From: Cladorhizidae sp. MBARI D1340-BT2 | Lineage: Eukaryota > Porifera > Demospongiae > Poecilosclerida > Cladorhizidae | Assembly: GCA_028752905.1 (NCBI GenBank) | Contig: JAQNBH010000009.1 | Span: forward strand, 43,034,509 to 43,098,508 | Length of the DNA: 64,000 nucleotides | Direction of reading: 5' to 3' | Shown: in pieces, positions 1 to 27,403 of the stretch | Position numbering within the stretch: position 1 is the first letter of the stretch | How the letters are laid out: each line of letters begins with the position of its first letter | Made by a program: the position numbers and the translations under genes | Notes under the pieces: generated by a model | Told to the model about the DNA's origin: nothing | Seen by the model: only the letters and a program-made list of their open reading frames with translations | The model's database searches: none

Positions 1-330
1 AGAGCTCCAGGGAAATCCGAGACCTGACAGTCAAGGCAAACAGAACATTAATAGAAGAGTTAAACTATGTAGTACAAACCCACACACTTAGAATTAATGT
101 AGAACAGCTGATTGCTGTGAATGTGTAGTTACCAGATTGGTCAGCTAGCACTTGTAGAATATTACGTGCTGTAAGGGGTTTGTCCACCTATAAAAGGTGG
201 CCAAACAGCTCACTCTGTCATTCTGGTGTGTGTGGTCATATGTTGTGATTGTGAATAAGAGTTGAACCAGACCAGTAGACAAGTGAGGAGTCCGACCGCC
301 ACATGAAGAAGAATAGTCCCTCACAATATT
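1..330 (+). mobile_element. Possible LTR-type element end (tentative)
   Basis: A frame open from the window edge runs to a TAG at 127-129. It overlaps a TG dinucleotide at 124 that opens a stretch with a TATA box (CTATAAAAGG, near 189-198) and closes with CTCACA near 329. An open frame running into a TG...CA segment carrying an internal TATA box is the layout expected of a 3' LTR. No polypurine tract, primer site or second LTR is visible, so this could equally be an ordinary promoter. I do not recognise the 42-codon peptide. Confidence 0.25.
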
Positions 331-399
331 AGTACATCATCTTCTATAATCTTTTATTGTATTATAATTATTATTACTATATTATTACATTAGTAAATT

Positions 400-779
<380 letters not shown>

Positions 780-799
780 GACTTGATCCTGGATGCGAA

Positions 800-1720
800 A
801 ATTGTGTCCTCTAATTAATAATAAAGTCTGGTAAGAGGTTGTAATAACCTCGAAAATTATTCTGCAAAACAATTCGCAAAACAATTCGGTTATAGCAATC
901 CTTGAAACTTTAGCTCCTTGAAAAACAATCGCTATATATCACACAGAAACTGCTTAGTTAGAATAAAGTTAGAAGTTTTTTCTTCCAGGCTTGATTATTC
1001 TGGGATTAGCTACCCTGTGTACGTAGTCCTCAACACATGGTCAGCCACACCCACAACAGCGCCAGGTTAGCTGCCTGTGCCTCGTCACTTGCGTGGGCAC
1101 TGCCAGCCTAGCAACAGCTGGCACAACACTCTGCTCAACACACACCAGAAAGCTCTGCTGTAGTAAAGCAGGCTTGTATATAAAGACATCGATAACACAT
1201 ACTCAATCGAGAAAGATTGTTTTGGGAGGTCTGGCAGTAGCTTTATGCCCTTATCATCATTATCACTTCCTCCTTTCCATGGAGGGTGCTTCCCAACCCA
1301 GAGGTAAGAGCTTGCCTAAACAAGAACAGCTGCACATGCAAATGCCTTCTCATGTCGGCATAGGATATGTCAAACAACAAATAAGTAGAAGGCTTAAAGG
1401 CTTGTTCACAATATATCCTTTTTCTGACGCGTCGTGTCCTCAAGCGTTCTAAAAAAAAAGAAGCTTTCTAACACATCCTCATGGTTAACAATGTTGTTCA
1501 AGACGTGCATTGTGAATGTAATTACGACCCTCATTATTGAAGATGGCAAATATTCGAATACTTGGGAATCCGACTTCGACGACAGCTCTGAGAGCGACGA
1601 TTACGAGGAGCACATCCATTGCTTAGAAACTCTGCTTAACTGCTTAATGTAGCTTTCTAAATAATGCGTAGGCTGACAAAATCACATGCGATGAAGAAGA
1701 TTAGCTGGACGGATGAGGAC
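800..1720. other. Unassigned sequence
   Basis: Mixed-composition DNA with short open frames on both strands (for example 1093-1452 plus). None resembles a family I know, and none is flanked by clear splice sites continuing the SETD1-like gene. It may be intron or 3' flank of that gene. Confidence 0.4.
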
Positions 1721-1869
1721 GTTTCACACCTGGACGCAAAAATAGAATTCGAGTCTATCCAAACATCGCGTCACATCTCGTCCTAAAGCTAGAATGCGAC
1801 GCACATGGTTCACACGATGCTTTAGGACGCGTCGCATCGACGTTCGCTGTTTGCGTCGTGTTGTGAACC
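1721..1869. mobile_element. Foldback MITE-like element
   Basis: The ends form an imperfect 20-bp terminal inverted repeat: GTTTCACACCTGGACGCAAA at 1721-1740 against the reverse complement of 1850-1869, about 15 of 20 matching. A second inverted pair lies inside: CGTCCTAAAGC at 1779-1789 and GCTTTAGGACG at 1819-1829, a perfect 11 bp. There is no coding capacity, so this is a non-autonomous foldback. No convincing target-site duplication is visible, so the superfamily is open. Confidence 0.6.
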
Positions 1870-2083
1870 AGCCTTTAGCCAGGAGCATGCTTATATAGAA
1901 AACCATCACAATCTACAGGTTCAACTAGGTGTGTGGAAACAGTGAATTAAGACTCCTTAGACCCCTTCATCTTGTACTAATCACTTCAGAAGAAAAAATC
2001 AGGTCACTGAAGTAGAGCTAGTTGGCTGTGCATACGAGGGTTAAATGACTTCACACCTATTGTGTTGGGCTCTAAAGGTGTCA

Positions 2084-2496
2084 CAGGAACGTACCCAGGA
2101 TTTAGAGAGGGGGGTAGGGGGGGGTGCTCTCTTTGTAGTCAAAACCAAATAGAATAGTATATAGCTCAATGAAGTGTATTGCTGCATGCGGAAAACCAAT
2201 TTGTCAGAATGGCTGGCACCAATTAAAAAATAGTCAAAAAGTGTAATTCTCTGCTTCTTTTTCGGTGGCATTTCTGCTGAGATGTATAGTTGGCAGCTCA
2301 AATCAAAAATCAACCACACAGTCACTGAGCTAGCTTGAGAACTTCTGTCATGGAACACGAGGTGGCTCTCTAGTTACTGCATGCGCGCATGTGGATTACT
2401 CTTGGCCACACCTTTTTTCTTCTTTTTCCTTTTTTGCATTCTGTACTCTAGGGGGGGGGTGCGCGCTCCGAGCGCTCTATGCTGGGTACGCCCCTG
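2084..2496 (-). mobile_element. hAT-like DNA transposon remnant
   Basis: Terminal inverted repeats match at 14 of 17 positions: 2084-2100 reads CAGGAACGTACCCAGGA and the reverse complement of 2480-2496 reads CAGGGGCGTACCCAGCA. Inside on the minus strand is a short frame with the peptide MPPKKKQRITLFDYF, a basic start of the kind seen in hAT/zinc-finger transposases. G-runs sit just inside both ends. The element is only 413 bp, so it is an internally deleted copy. No exact target duplication remains. Confidence 0.55.
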
Positions 2497-2681
2497 GACT
2501 GTCCACAAGAGCATTAGCTGGTTTCTGATAACAGCCAAGAAGAACCTTTCTCACCATAAGCATGTATCCCAGTAGCCCTGGAAGAAGTTCATATTAGTCT
2601 GGACAGGCAACTGTAATACAATACACAACCACCCACACAAAAGGGCCACCATTTACAGGGACTTGCCGCAACACAGTTCAC

Positions 2682-5600
2682 CTCCGCTGGTGTGCAGCTC
2701 GCTTCATCCAGAAACAAACGGGCAGAGTGTACAGTATACTCTAGCAATAACTCTTGGCATACTAAGTGTCTGTAGACACACTTTGTAAAACTATCCAATG
2801 GGGGATAAAAAGGACTAATAACTGCCTTGTGTCCCTGTATTTCATTGTTAGCTCTTCCTGTTGGACCCTGTCATTATTATATGTGAGTTTACCTGCTCTT
2901 GTCAGCTTCACTGGAGAATCTATCTTCACTCTCCACTCCTGAAGAATCAAACATCTCCCTTTCCTCCTCGTCCTCTTCGGAGCTGAAATCCTCTGAGCTG
3001 CTGATATCGGAATAGTAACCCCGGCCTTGTCTCGCGGACTGAGCCTTGGCTGCGGAATCTTCATCCTCTGATGAAAACAACAATAGTATAATAATATTTA
3101 AAAAATTAATTTTTTTTATGGCAGCTTGTTTTGTATGTGTAGCTATCCACACCTCTGTCTCCTGGGTCCCCATTGAAGAGACGTCTTCGGGCAACAACTG
3201 ACAGTTGTTTTTGCTGGTCTCTCCTCTGACCCCCCAGCAGGGGGATCTTGAAGTTGAGTAACCGCTTCCTCGGAGTAGGGAGGGTTGGTTTTTCCTCTTC
3301 CTCCTCTTCGCTCTCTCCCTCCATCCTACTCACTTCTCCACCAGTCCCCACCTTAGTGCCGGTCGTTCCTTCTTTCATCCCAGGCATCATGCTCCGATAA
3401 GGCTCCACAGCCTTCTCCTCCCTCCCCTCACCTCGCTCAGAGATCTCCGACTTCTGCACAAGTTTCTAGACACGACGGATGCACAGTGAGTGCCAAGAAC
3501 ATTCTAAAGCAACCACTCAAGGAATAAATTATTGGGGACAACAAAGGTGCCTATACATCCTGCAATGCCATGAACTACGGTCGTCTATGGATGTCCGCGC
3601 AGTTTAAAGCCCCTTCCTATCTTATGGTGGTAAGGGCCAGCATTATGTGGGCAACAAAGTATTGGACTTCCTGGGATTGCCCGAGGTACAACTGCCCTCC
3701 CTGCAAAAAAAAAATCTATCCACAAACAAATAGCTACCGCATCACAAAACTCGAGGGAGAACTGGTTCCCATTGGACTCACCTCCTTCTCTCTCTTCTCC
3801 CAATGCTCTTCTAAGACAGGATAGGCCGAGCTCTCCACAATCTTCTTGTTAACGTCATTATGGAGGATGAGGCGGAGTTGCTCAAAGGCCTTGAACAGGA
3901 CGTCCTGACTGATCTTCTCTGTCAGGCTCGTCGGCGAGCAGAAGTTACGCAGCACCTTTGACCTGCTAAAGCTGCGGCTCGGAGGGAAGCGGGACACACT
4001 CCCGATGTAACCATTCGGGTGACGGGTGATGTGATGGTCCTTGATGAAATGTTGCGGAGGTGAGTCGTAGCGTCTACGTGCATCATCACGCTTGCGTGCA
4101 TGAGAAGAGGGCGAGTTTTGTTGACTCCCCGGAGAGTGTTTATGTCCCTCCATAGATGGGAATATTGGTATGTGAGGGGGGAAGCTGTGAGGGGGGTGGA
4201 TGGAGTAACCTGGGGGCAGATGTGGTGGTGGTGGTGGAGGGGGCAGATGGGGAGCAGGGGGAGGAAAGTAGTTGGACGGAGGTCCTGGGATGAAGGAGAG
4301 GTGTGGCATATGAAAAGGTAGGTGTGGCCCCAGCATCGGGTTTACACCCATATTAACGGGAAATATTCTAGGTGCTGTTTCAACATTGAGTTCAATTACA
4401 TTGTCCTGGTCGTTTTCATTGTCGGATATGTCCATGTCGGCTCCACCCCCCTCTGCCACGCCCTCATCATCATCATCTGATATACTCTCCACCTGCAATG
4501 GTTCAAAGAACACCATCACGGGAGATTCATCACCAGATATTTCTTCCACTTCCAGTTCGTATGCTGGTCTGGGTGAGGTCGATGCCACATACGGCACTGC
4601 GGAAGGTTTGATCCCTCCACCTCCGAAACGTGTTCCATTTGCTAAGAGTGTTTGTAGTCCCAGCGAGGGGTTAAATATTGGGGAGACGGTACTGGCCATG
4701 GGAAGAGGAGGAGGGGAGACGGGTATAGGAGGAGTGGTGGGCCCCTCCTTGTTCCCCCCCTCCTCATCGGAGGTAATATTTTCTATCCCTTCTTCTCCAC
4801 CTTTGGTTATTATGCACACATTGTCCACGGGACCTGGAGGGAGAGGCGGGGGTAATGGAGGAGGAGTTTCATCATCCAGAGGTGACGGTGGTAAGGGCGG
4901 GGCGTTCTCCTCTGGTGGGAGGGGAGGAAAGGAGGAGGAGGAAGGGTTAAAAGACGCCCACTTTGCAGATCGAGGGTCGCTAGGACTGACAATAGCAGTC
5001 GAGTGTGTTTTGATAGAAATACCAGAGTCAATACTCCCCGGGGTTTGGGACGAGAAGGACATGGGTGAGCTGAAACCACCAGCAGCCTCAGGGGTAGCAG
5101 GAGGGTCCGCCAAGAGATGCAGGCTAGAGAATGGGTAGAGCAAGCTGCCACCACCTTCGCCAGGCTTTGTGAAGGGTTCGGCCTTGAACGTGGTGGGTGT
5201 GAGAGGAGTGGTCACAGAGGGAGCAGCTCCCTCAACTTCAGACTCACTGAGATCACAGGCGCTCTCTGTTATGGAGCTGGATCTTGTGTGAATCCCATCA
5301 GAATCGCTGATAGAACCTCCTCCTTCCCCCGACAGCCCACCCGCTGCGTGATACTGCTTGCTGGCAGCCAATGATGTTGTCTTCTTGTCCAGACCACTCT
5401 TCTTCAGAACCACCTCCATATACTTCCTTAAGTGCTCCCCTGAGGGTAAACAAGATGGTCATTTCTACTCACAAATCACACCATACTTGCACATAACCTA
5501 CATAACACGGCACAACTTACAATACATAGTAGCACACACAAACACACACTTCCTTTGACTGCATTTATTTGTTGTTTAGGCCACAAAAACTCTCTCCATC

Positions 5601-8539
5601 TGGTGCTACCATTGCCTAGATGAGTCCTCCACACAGGAGCATGCACTTGCACACAGGAGCATACACTTGCACACAGGACACTTACACTTGCACACAGCCC
5701 AGGAGCATGCACTTGCACACAGGACACTTACACTTGCACACAGGACACTTACACTTGCACACAGGAGCATACACTTGCACACAGGAGCATACACTTGCAC
5801 ACAGGAGCATACACTTGCACACAGGAGCATACACTTGCACACAGGAGCATGCACTTGCACACAGGAGCATACACTTGCACACAGGAGCATGCACTTGCAC
5901 ACAGGAGCATGCACTTGCACACAGGACACTTGCACACAGGAGCATACACTTGCACACAGGAGCATACACTTGCACACAGGAGCATACACTTGCACACAGG
6001 AGCATACACTTGCACACAGGAGCATACACTTGCACACAGGAGCATACACTTGCACACAGGAGCATACACTTGCACACAGGAGCATACACTTGCACACAGG
6101 AGCATACACTTGCACACAGGAGCATACACTTGCACACAGGAGCATACACTTGCACACAGGAGCATACACTTGCACACAGGAGCATACACTTGCACACAGG
6201 AGCATACACTTGCACACAGGAGCATACACTTGCACACAGGACACTTGCACACAGGAGCATACACTTGCACACAGGAGCATACACTTGCACACAGGACACT
6301 TGCACACAGGAGCATACACTTGCACACAGGAGCATACACTTGCACACAGGAGCATACACTTGCACACAGGAGCATACACTTGCACACAGGAGCATACACT
6401 TGCACACAGGAGCATACACTTGCACACAGGACACTTGCACACAGGAGCATGCACTTGCACACAGGAGCATACACTTGCACACAGGAGCATGCACTTGCAC
6501 ACAGGAGCATCCACTTGCACACAGGACACTTGCATACAGGAGCATCCACTTGCACACAGGAGCATGCACTTGCACACAGGAGCATGCACTTGCACACAGG
6601 AGCATGCACTTGCACACAGGAGCATGCACTTGCACACAGGAGCATGCACTTGCACACAGGAGCATGCACTTGCACACAGGAGCATGCACTTGCACACAGG
6701 AGCATGCACTTGCACACAGGAGCATGCACTTGCACACAGGAGCATGCACTTGCACACAGGAGCATGCACTTGCACACAGGAGCATACACTTGCACACAGG
6801 AGCATACACTTGCACACAGGAGCATACACTTGCACACAGGAGCATACACTTGCACACAGGAGCATACACATGCACACAGGAGCATGCACTTGCACACAGG
6901 AGCATGCACTTGCACACAGGAGCATGCACTTGCACACAGGAGCATGCACTTGCACACAGGAGCATACACTTGCACACAGGAGCATACACTTGCACACAGG
7001 AGCATGCACTTGCACACAGGAGCATGCACTTGCACACAGGAGCATACACTTGCACACAGGAGCATACACTTGCACACAGGAGCATACACTTGCACACAGG
7101 AGCATACACTTGCACACAGGAGCATACACTTGCACACAGGAGCATACACTTGCACACAGGAGCATACACTGGTCTACAAAACTACTCTTACATAGCAGAC
7201 AATTGCAACAAAATACCTGGAGCTACACTATTGTGTTTCTGCTGTCAAGGTTAACCAGCCCTGCTAAGAAACATTCATTCTACCCAACCTTCAAGTCACT
7301 TCAAGAATGCCTTCCACTTTCTCTTGTCCTTCTTACTCTGCTCCATGCTCTTTTATCTCTTCTTTTGCACAGAAATTCAGCAAGAGTTGGCTGATCCTTG
7401 TGTATATCTCGCTACAGTTCTCTGTAATGAGATATTCAAACTCTTCTAATTGCTATAGGGGTGTTGATGTTTGGAGAGGAACCTCCCAATGGTAAAGAAG
7501 ACATGGCAACAGGACAACAGGGAAAAAAACGGGGAAAAACTGTGTATTCTTGGTACCGATGTACCGATGGTCATCATCAATGCACCATTCAAAGTCAGTA
7601 ACATGCACACAAACACCTCTTAAGTTTGTCCACATACTGTACCCAACCTTTACACCACTCACCATCGTCATCCAGCTCAGCTCGTAAGTAGCACCCTCCC
7701 ACAATCTTCCCATCCAGCTCCTTCACTGCAGTTTGGCCTACCCCTCTAACGAGGAACGAGACAGTGGAGGCACCCAGGAATGTCTTGGACTTGGGATGCA
7801 GGTGGTTCTTGATGTTTTGAATATCCCCCAGACCCACGCACACCTCCTTAAAGAGGGAAACCTTCACACTCTCGTTCAGTCCAATCACAAATACGTCTCG
7901 CTCTGGGGGGGTTCCCTGCCAGAATTTGTCGTACTGGGAAGTAGATGTGATTAAGTAGTGAGGGTTTGGAATAATAATGGACACACACTACATACTACTG
8001 CCATATCATGCACATTGTTCACACTGACAAAGTTACAGCAAGAGGAGGTTATACAACCTGCTATGGCACTTTGATAGGAGCACCCAGGGTAAGCTTCTAC
8101 ACCCAGGGTAAGCTTCTACACCCAGGGTAAGCTTCTAGCTAGCTATCAAACACACACACCTTGAATCTAGGCAGCTTGTACTCCATAGCTTGGCCAAGAA
8201 CAGTTTTCTGAGTTCTGGGATCCTTGGGTGGATCACATGGTGGAAACTGTCATTGAAAAACACATAAATACATGGTCAAAAGCTAGGAGAGGTACTCAGA
8301 AGAGATGTCCTAGGGGTGAAAAGCTTAGAAGGTCAAGGGTAAAAGGGGGTGTGTTCATTTCCTAAATGAAGCACACCATATTAAAAAAACCCATAGCTTA
8401 CCCCTTCCACATCTTTGCCATTCAGCCTGTAGGACACACCATTCAATCTGTACAGCTTCTTTGATCCTTTCTTTATTTCGGGGTCATCTAAAAGTTTGTA
8501 GTTATTTCTTTTCTTTTGCACAGTATCAGATGCAGCCAT
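2682..8539 (-). CDS. SETD1: SETD1-family histone H3K4 methyltransferase, N-terminal part (7 exons, incomplete)
   Basis: Catalytic subunit of the Set1/COMPASS complex, which methylates histone H3 lysine 4 in the nucleus. Exons in coding order: 8539-8402, 8246-8160, 7933-7663, 5439-3782, 3453-3153, 3067-2893 and, less certain, 2769-2682; all phases agree. Start chosen at 8537-8539 (MAASDTV...), because the conserved SETD1 N-terminal block NYKLLDDPEIKKGSKKLYR follows at once. Next come a PKDPR stretch, an RRM (residues about 76-172), a long proline-rich segment with the DMDISDNEN motif, a conserved block before the acidic region (VLRNFCS to EEHWEKREKE, about 660-718), then a Ser/Glu-rich acidic stretch. 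About 906 codons are visible. The C-terminal SET and post-SET domains are not in the window, so the gene should continue left of base 1. SETD1A versus SETD1B cannot be told, and an invertebrate would usually have one. Confidence 0.88.
3782..5439 (-). CDS. SETD1: SETD1-like exon 4: proline-rich and conserved middle region
   Basis: A single 1658-bp exon (acceptor CCCTCAG before 5439, donor GTGAGT after 3782). It encodes low-complexity Pro/Ser/Gly sequence with runs such as [12 protein letters not shown], the acidic SISDDDDEG and DMDISDNENDQDN motifs, and near its end a family block with QLRLILHNDVNKKIVES and EEHWEKREKE. Long plus-strand frames opposite it (4386-5138) are shadows. Confidence 0.85.
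5634..7171. repeat. 20-bp minisatellite in SETD1-like intron 3
   Basis: About 75 tandem copies of GAGCATACACTTGCACACAG with few changes: GCATAC/GCATGC at one site, and half-length units reading GACACTTGCACACAG. The copy variants are clustered: a block of GCATAC units near 5940-6230, a block of GCATGC units near 6560-6780. This pattern suggests recent block duplication. It fills most of the 2.2-kb intron between exons 3 and 4. Open frames across it on both strands (CVQVYAPVCKC, HRSIHLHTGAYTCTQE) are repeat artefacts. Confidence 0.97.
7663..7933 (-). CDS. SETD1: SETD1-like exon 3: RRM domain
   Basis: Acceptor CCCAG before 7933, donor GTGAGT after 7663. The 90 codons plus one base encode YDKFWQGTPPERDVFVIGLN at the start and LRAELDDDG at the end, the RRM of Set1/SETD1 proteins. 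The join to exon 4 makes GGEHLRKYMEVVL, which lines up with the family's conserved GxxRMKYYELIV-type segment. That fixes the splice across the 2.2-kb repeat-filled intron. Confidence 0.85.
8082..8138. repeat. Three-copy 19-bp tandem repeat in SETD1-like intron 2
   Basis: Three head-to-tail copies of CACCCAGGGTAAGCTTCTA, about 20 bp from the exon 2 donor (exon ends at 8160). The 153-bp intron holds nothing else of note. Confidence 0.9.
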
Positions 8540-8693
8540 TGTGCTGAGAAAAGCTGCTAGTGGCCTCAAAATGAAGACGACAGAACCATAACACCACCTT
8601 TTACAGTAAACTTCATCATTCCTTCTTGCCCCATAGTAAAACGTCTTTATGGCAATGCTAAACTACTTTAGTCTAGCCCATCTTTATTATGAA

Positions 8694-8701
8694 TGACGTC
8701 A
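8694..8701. promoter_or_regulatory. CRE/ATF palindrome upstream of SETD1-like start
   Basis: A perfect TGACGTCA lies 155 bp upstream of the ATG, in a GC-richer patch with several CpGs (to about 8760). This is the full CREB/ATF site. Its position suits a core promoter; use as such is inference. Confidence 0.45.
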
Positions 8702-9970
8702 TCCGTTAGCCCGCAAAGACGCGCAGGGCACAAATTATCCCTTCCAGCCCCGCCCACTAATGCTGCTGAAGTGTGGCCAGGACTGCTTGTAGGAAATTAG
8801 CAGTTGAAAGTAGGAATAAACCTATTAGGGGCTAGCAACACGGTGGCAGGAGTGGCAGTACTGGGATACTTGGGACGGAGGAAGAGAGGAGGAGTAAAAA
8901 TTGTTTAAGGTAGGAGGCTTGCAAAGATGGAGGTGGGCAGACTGGTGAAAATTGTGGCAGACAAGCTAAGAATGGATGGAGGGATAGGATGGTGGAAGAG
9001 TATATACTGTTGAGGAGGAAACACGAACTGAATGCTGAGCTAGGGTCAGTGAGGCAATGGAAGGTGAAGACAAAGAAGAGAAAATGTTTGTGATTGGGAG
9101 GAGGGAGGAGGATGTCAAGTGTATGAGCAGTAAGTGGTCTAGGTTGGCAAAAGGTGATGGAGCAGAAAGGTATACAAGGTCATTACAGGGATATGAGGGA
9201 GTGAGGTTGATATTTAGGTTCAGGACAGGGTCAAGCAGGTCTATTAGTGTGTAGTCATGATAGATGTGTTGTGTGACAGGAAGGAAGTGTAAGATGTGGG
9301 CCACTTTCTAATCGAAGATAAATTTGGAAGGGAACAGAAAATATTAATGAATGAAATTGAGGGAGCTGGAATATGGTTAGACGAGTTTGAGATGGTGGGC
9401 ATTGAGGGGAAGGTGGCATTGTTGCTTGGGAAGGAGGTGAGGGTGTGAGTAATCAAGTGATGGTGGAAGTGTGTAGGCGGTGCATAACGAAGTGTTGGCA
9501 GAGGAGCGACCGATTCATTACTCCCCCCCACAACCAAGCAGTACAACTCATTTAACATACATCAGATATGTATGTCTATAGCGTTTATTACAGTACAAAT
9601 TCATCTTGCCCATCATTATTTATGCACTGGGGTGGCATTGGTCCCAAGGGACTCAGCATTTTGTGGAGACAACAGAAACAATGGCATTATATATATATAT
9701 AAAATAAAAGTTTTAGACCCGTGAGTAAGGGAAACGAGGTAGATTCCTACCTATCTTGAAACGGTCTACGACTGTGCCAAGGAAAGATACTGCTATCAAC
9801 AGATATAGCATGCCACATCCCCCCCTCCCCCTTTTTGTGGCTTGTTAATATAAATTTTAGTTTATGAATTTGAAACATCTATCACAATTCACAATCAACA
9901 ATCAACAACACAGTATGTTTTAGTAAAATTTTGTCAATATAATATAATAGTTAGTATTTTCTTAAATCCC
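8702..9970. other. Intergenic spacer between clathrin 3' end and SETD1-like 5' end
   Basis: It should hold the 3' UTR of the clathrin gene (right side) and the promoter of the SETD1-like gene (left side). The stretch 8880-9560 is purine-rich on the plus strand and gives overlapping minus-strand frames (8966-9304, 9244-9558) rich in Ser, Leu and Thr that I cannot assign to any family. A short (TA)n lies at about 9690. Confidence 0.5.
9584..9589 (-). terminator. Candidate polyadenylation signal of the clathrin gene
   Basis: TTTATT on the plus strand is AATAAA on the coding strand, about 380 bp beyond the clathrin stop codon. That is a reasonable 3' UTR length, but AATAAA-like words are common in this AT-rich stretch and no cleavage site can be shown. 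Confidence 0.3.
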
Positions 9971-26895
<16,925 letters not shown>

Positions 26896-27190
26896 TGACA
26901 AAGCCTAAATAGATTGCTAGATACAGTTCAATGGCAAGTTCTGTAAAAGTCGGCCTCCAAGCGTTACCTCTATATTAGCTCGGTCTTGTATGTGCTAAAC
27001 CTCAGGGAGCTTTCTTCCAAATTAACCTACTCCCTTCTATCTCTCCCAGCGAGGAAGGCCAGCACACCAAATAACGAGAGCACACTAGCAACTTCTTTCC
27101 GGAGAAAGTCCTGCCTTGTTGGGTCACAAGAATAATCACCGACTGGGCATGCGCAGTTTAGCTAGGGCTTGTGATGCGCTCTAATTGGCT
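26896..27190. promoter_or_regulatory. Divergent (head-to-head) promoter between clathrin and CHD1L genes
   Basis: Only 295 bp separate the two start codons, which face away from each other, so the two genes probably share a bidirectional promoter. It contains an NRF1-like core GCATGCGCA at 27147-27155 and an inverted CCAAT box (ATTGG, 27184-27188) three bases before the CHD1L ATG. There is no obvious TATA box. NRF1 and CCAAT sites are typical of animal bidirectional housekeeping promoters; their use here is inferred. Confidence 0.6.
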
Positions 27191-27403
27191 ATGGCTGCAG
27201 AGCGAGTCGCCAAAGAATCTTGTTTAGGCCCCCTGGAGAGAGAATCTGTGCATATTACTCAAGTAAAACTGGAAGAATGGGGACTTAAAAATGTCTTGCT
27301 CCACCAATACCAGTTAAAAGGTGTGCAGTGGCTAGCTGAGAAGCTTGCAGCTGGACATGGCTGCATCCTAGGTGATGAGATGGGCTTGGGAAAGACACTA
27401 CAG
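27191..27403 (+). CDS. CHD1L: CHD1L exon 1: N-terminus and Walker A
   Basis: 71 codons from the ATG to the donor [20 protein letters not shown] is the Q-motif region of Snf2 helicases and GDEMGLGKT the nucleotide-binding loop. The exon ends in phase 0 after LQ. Confidence 0.95.

Noticed and set aside
4386..5138. 250-aa plus-strand frame
   Set aside because: Antisense shadow of SETD1-like exon 4, low complexity, no homology.
5606..7254. Long cysteine-rich (CVQVYAPVCKC...) and HTG-rich open frames on both strands
   Set aside because: They are translations of the 20-bp minisatellite in a SETD1-like intron. Unit length and lack of stop words keep several frames open, and the flanking exons splice across it in phase.
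7330..7421. Candidate SETD1-like exon (minus strand, ENCSEIYTRISQLL)
   Set aside because: Exon 3 joins exon 4 directly in phase and restores the conserved sequence after the RRM; the extra exon would break it.
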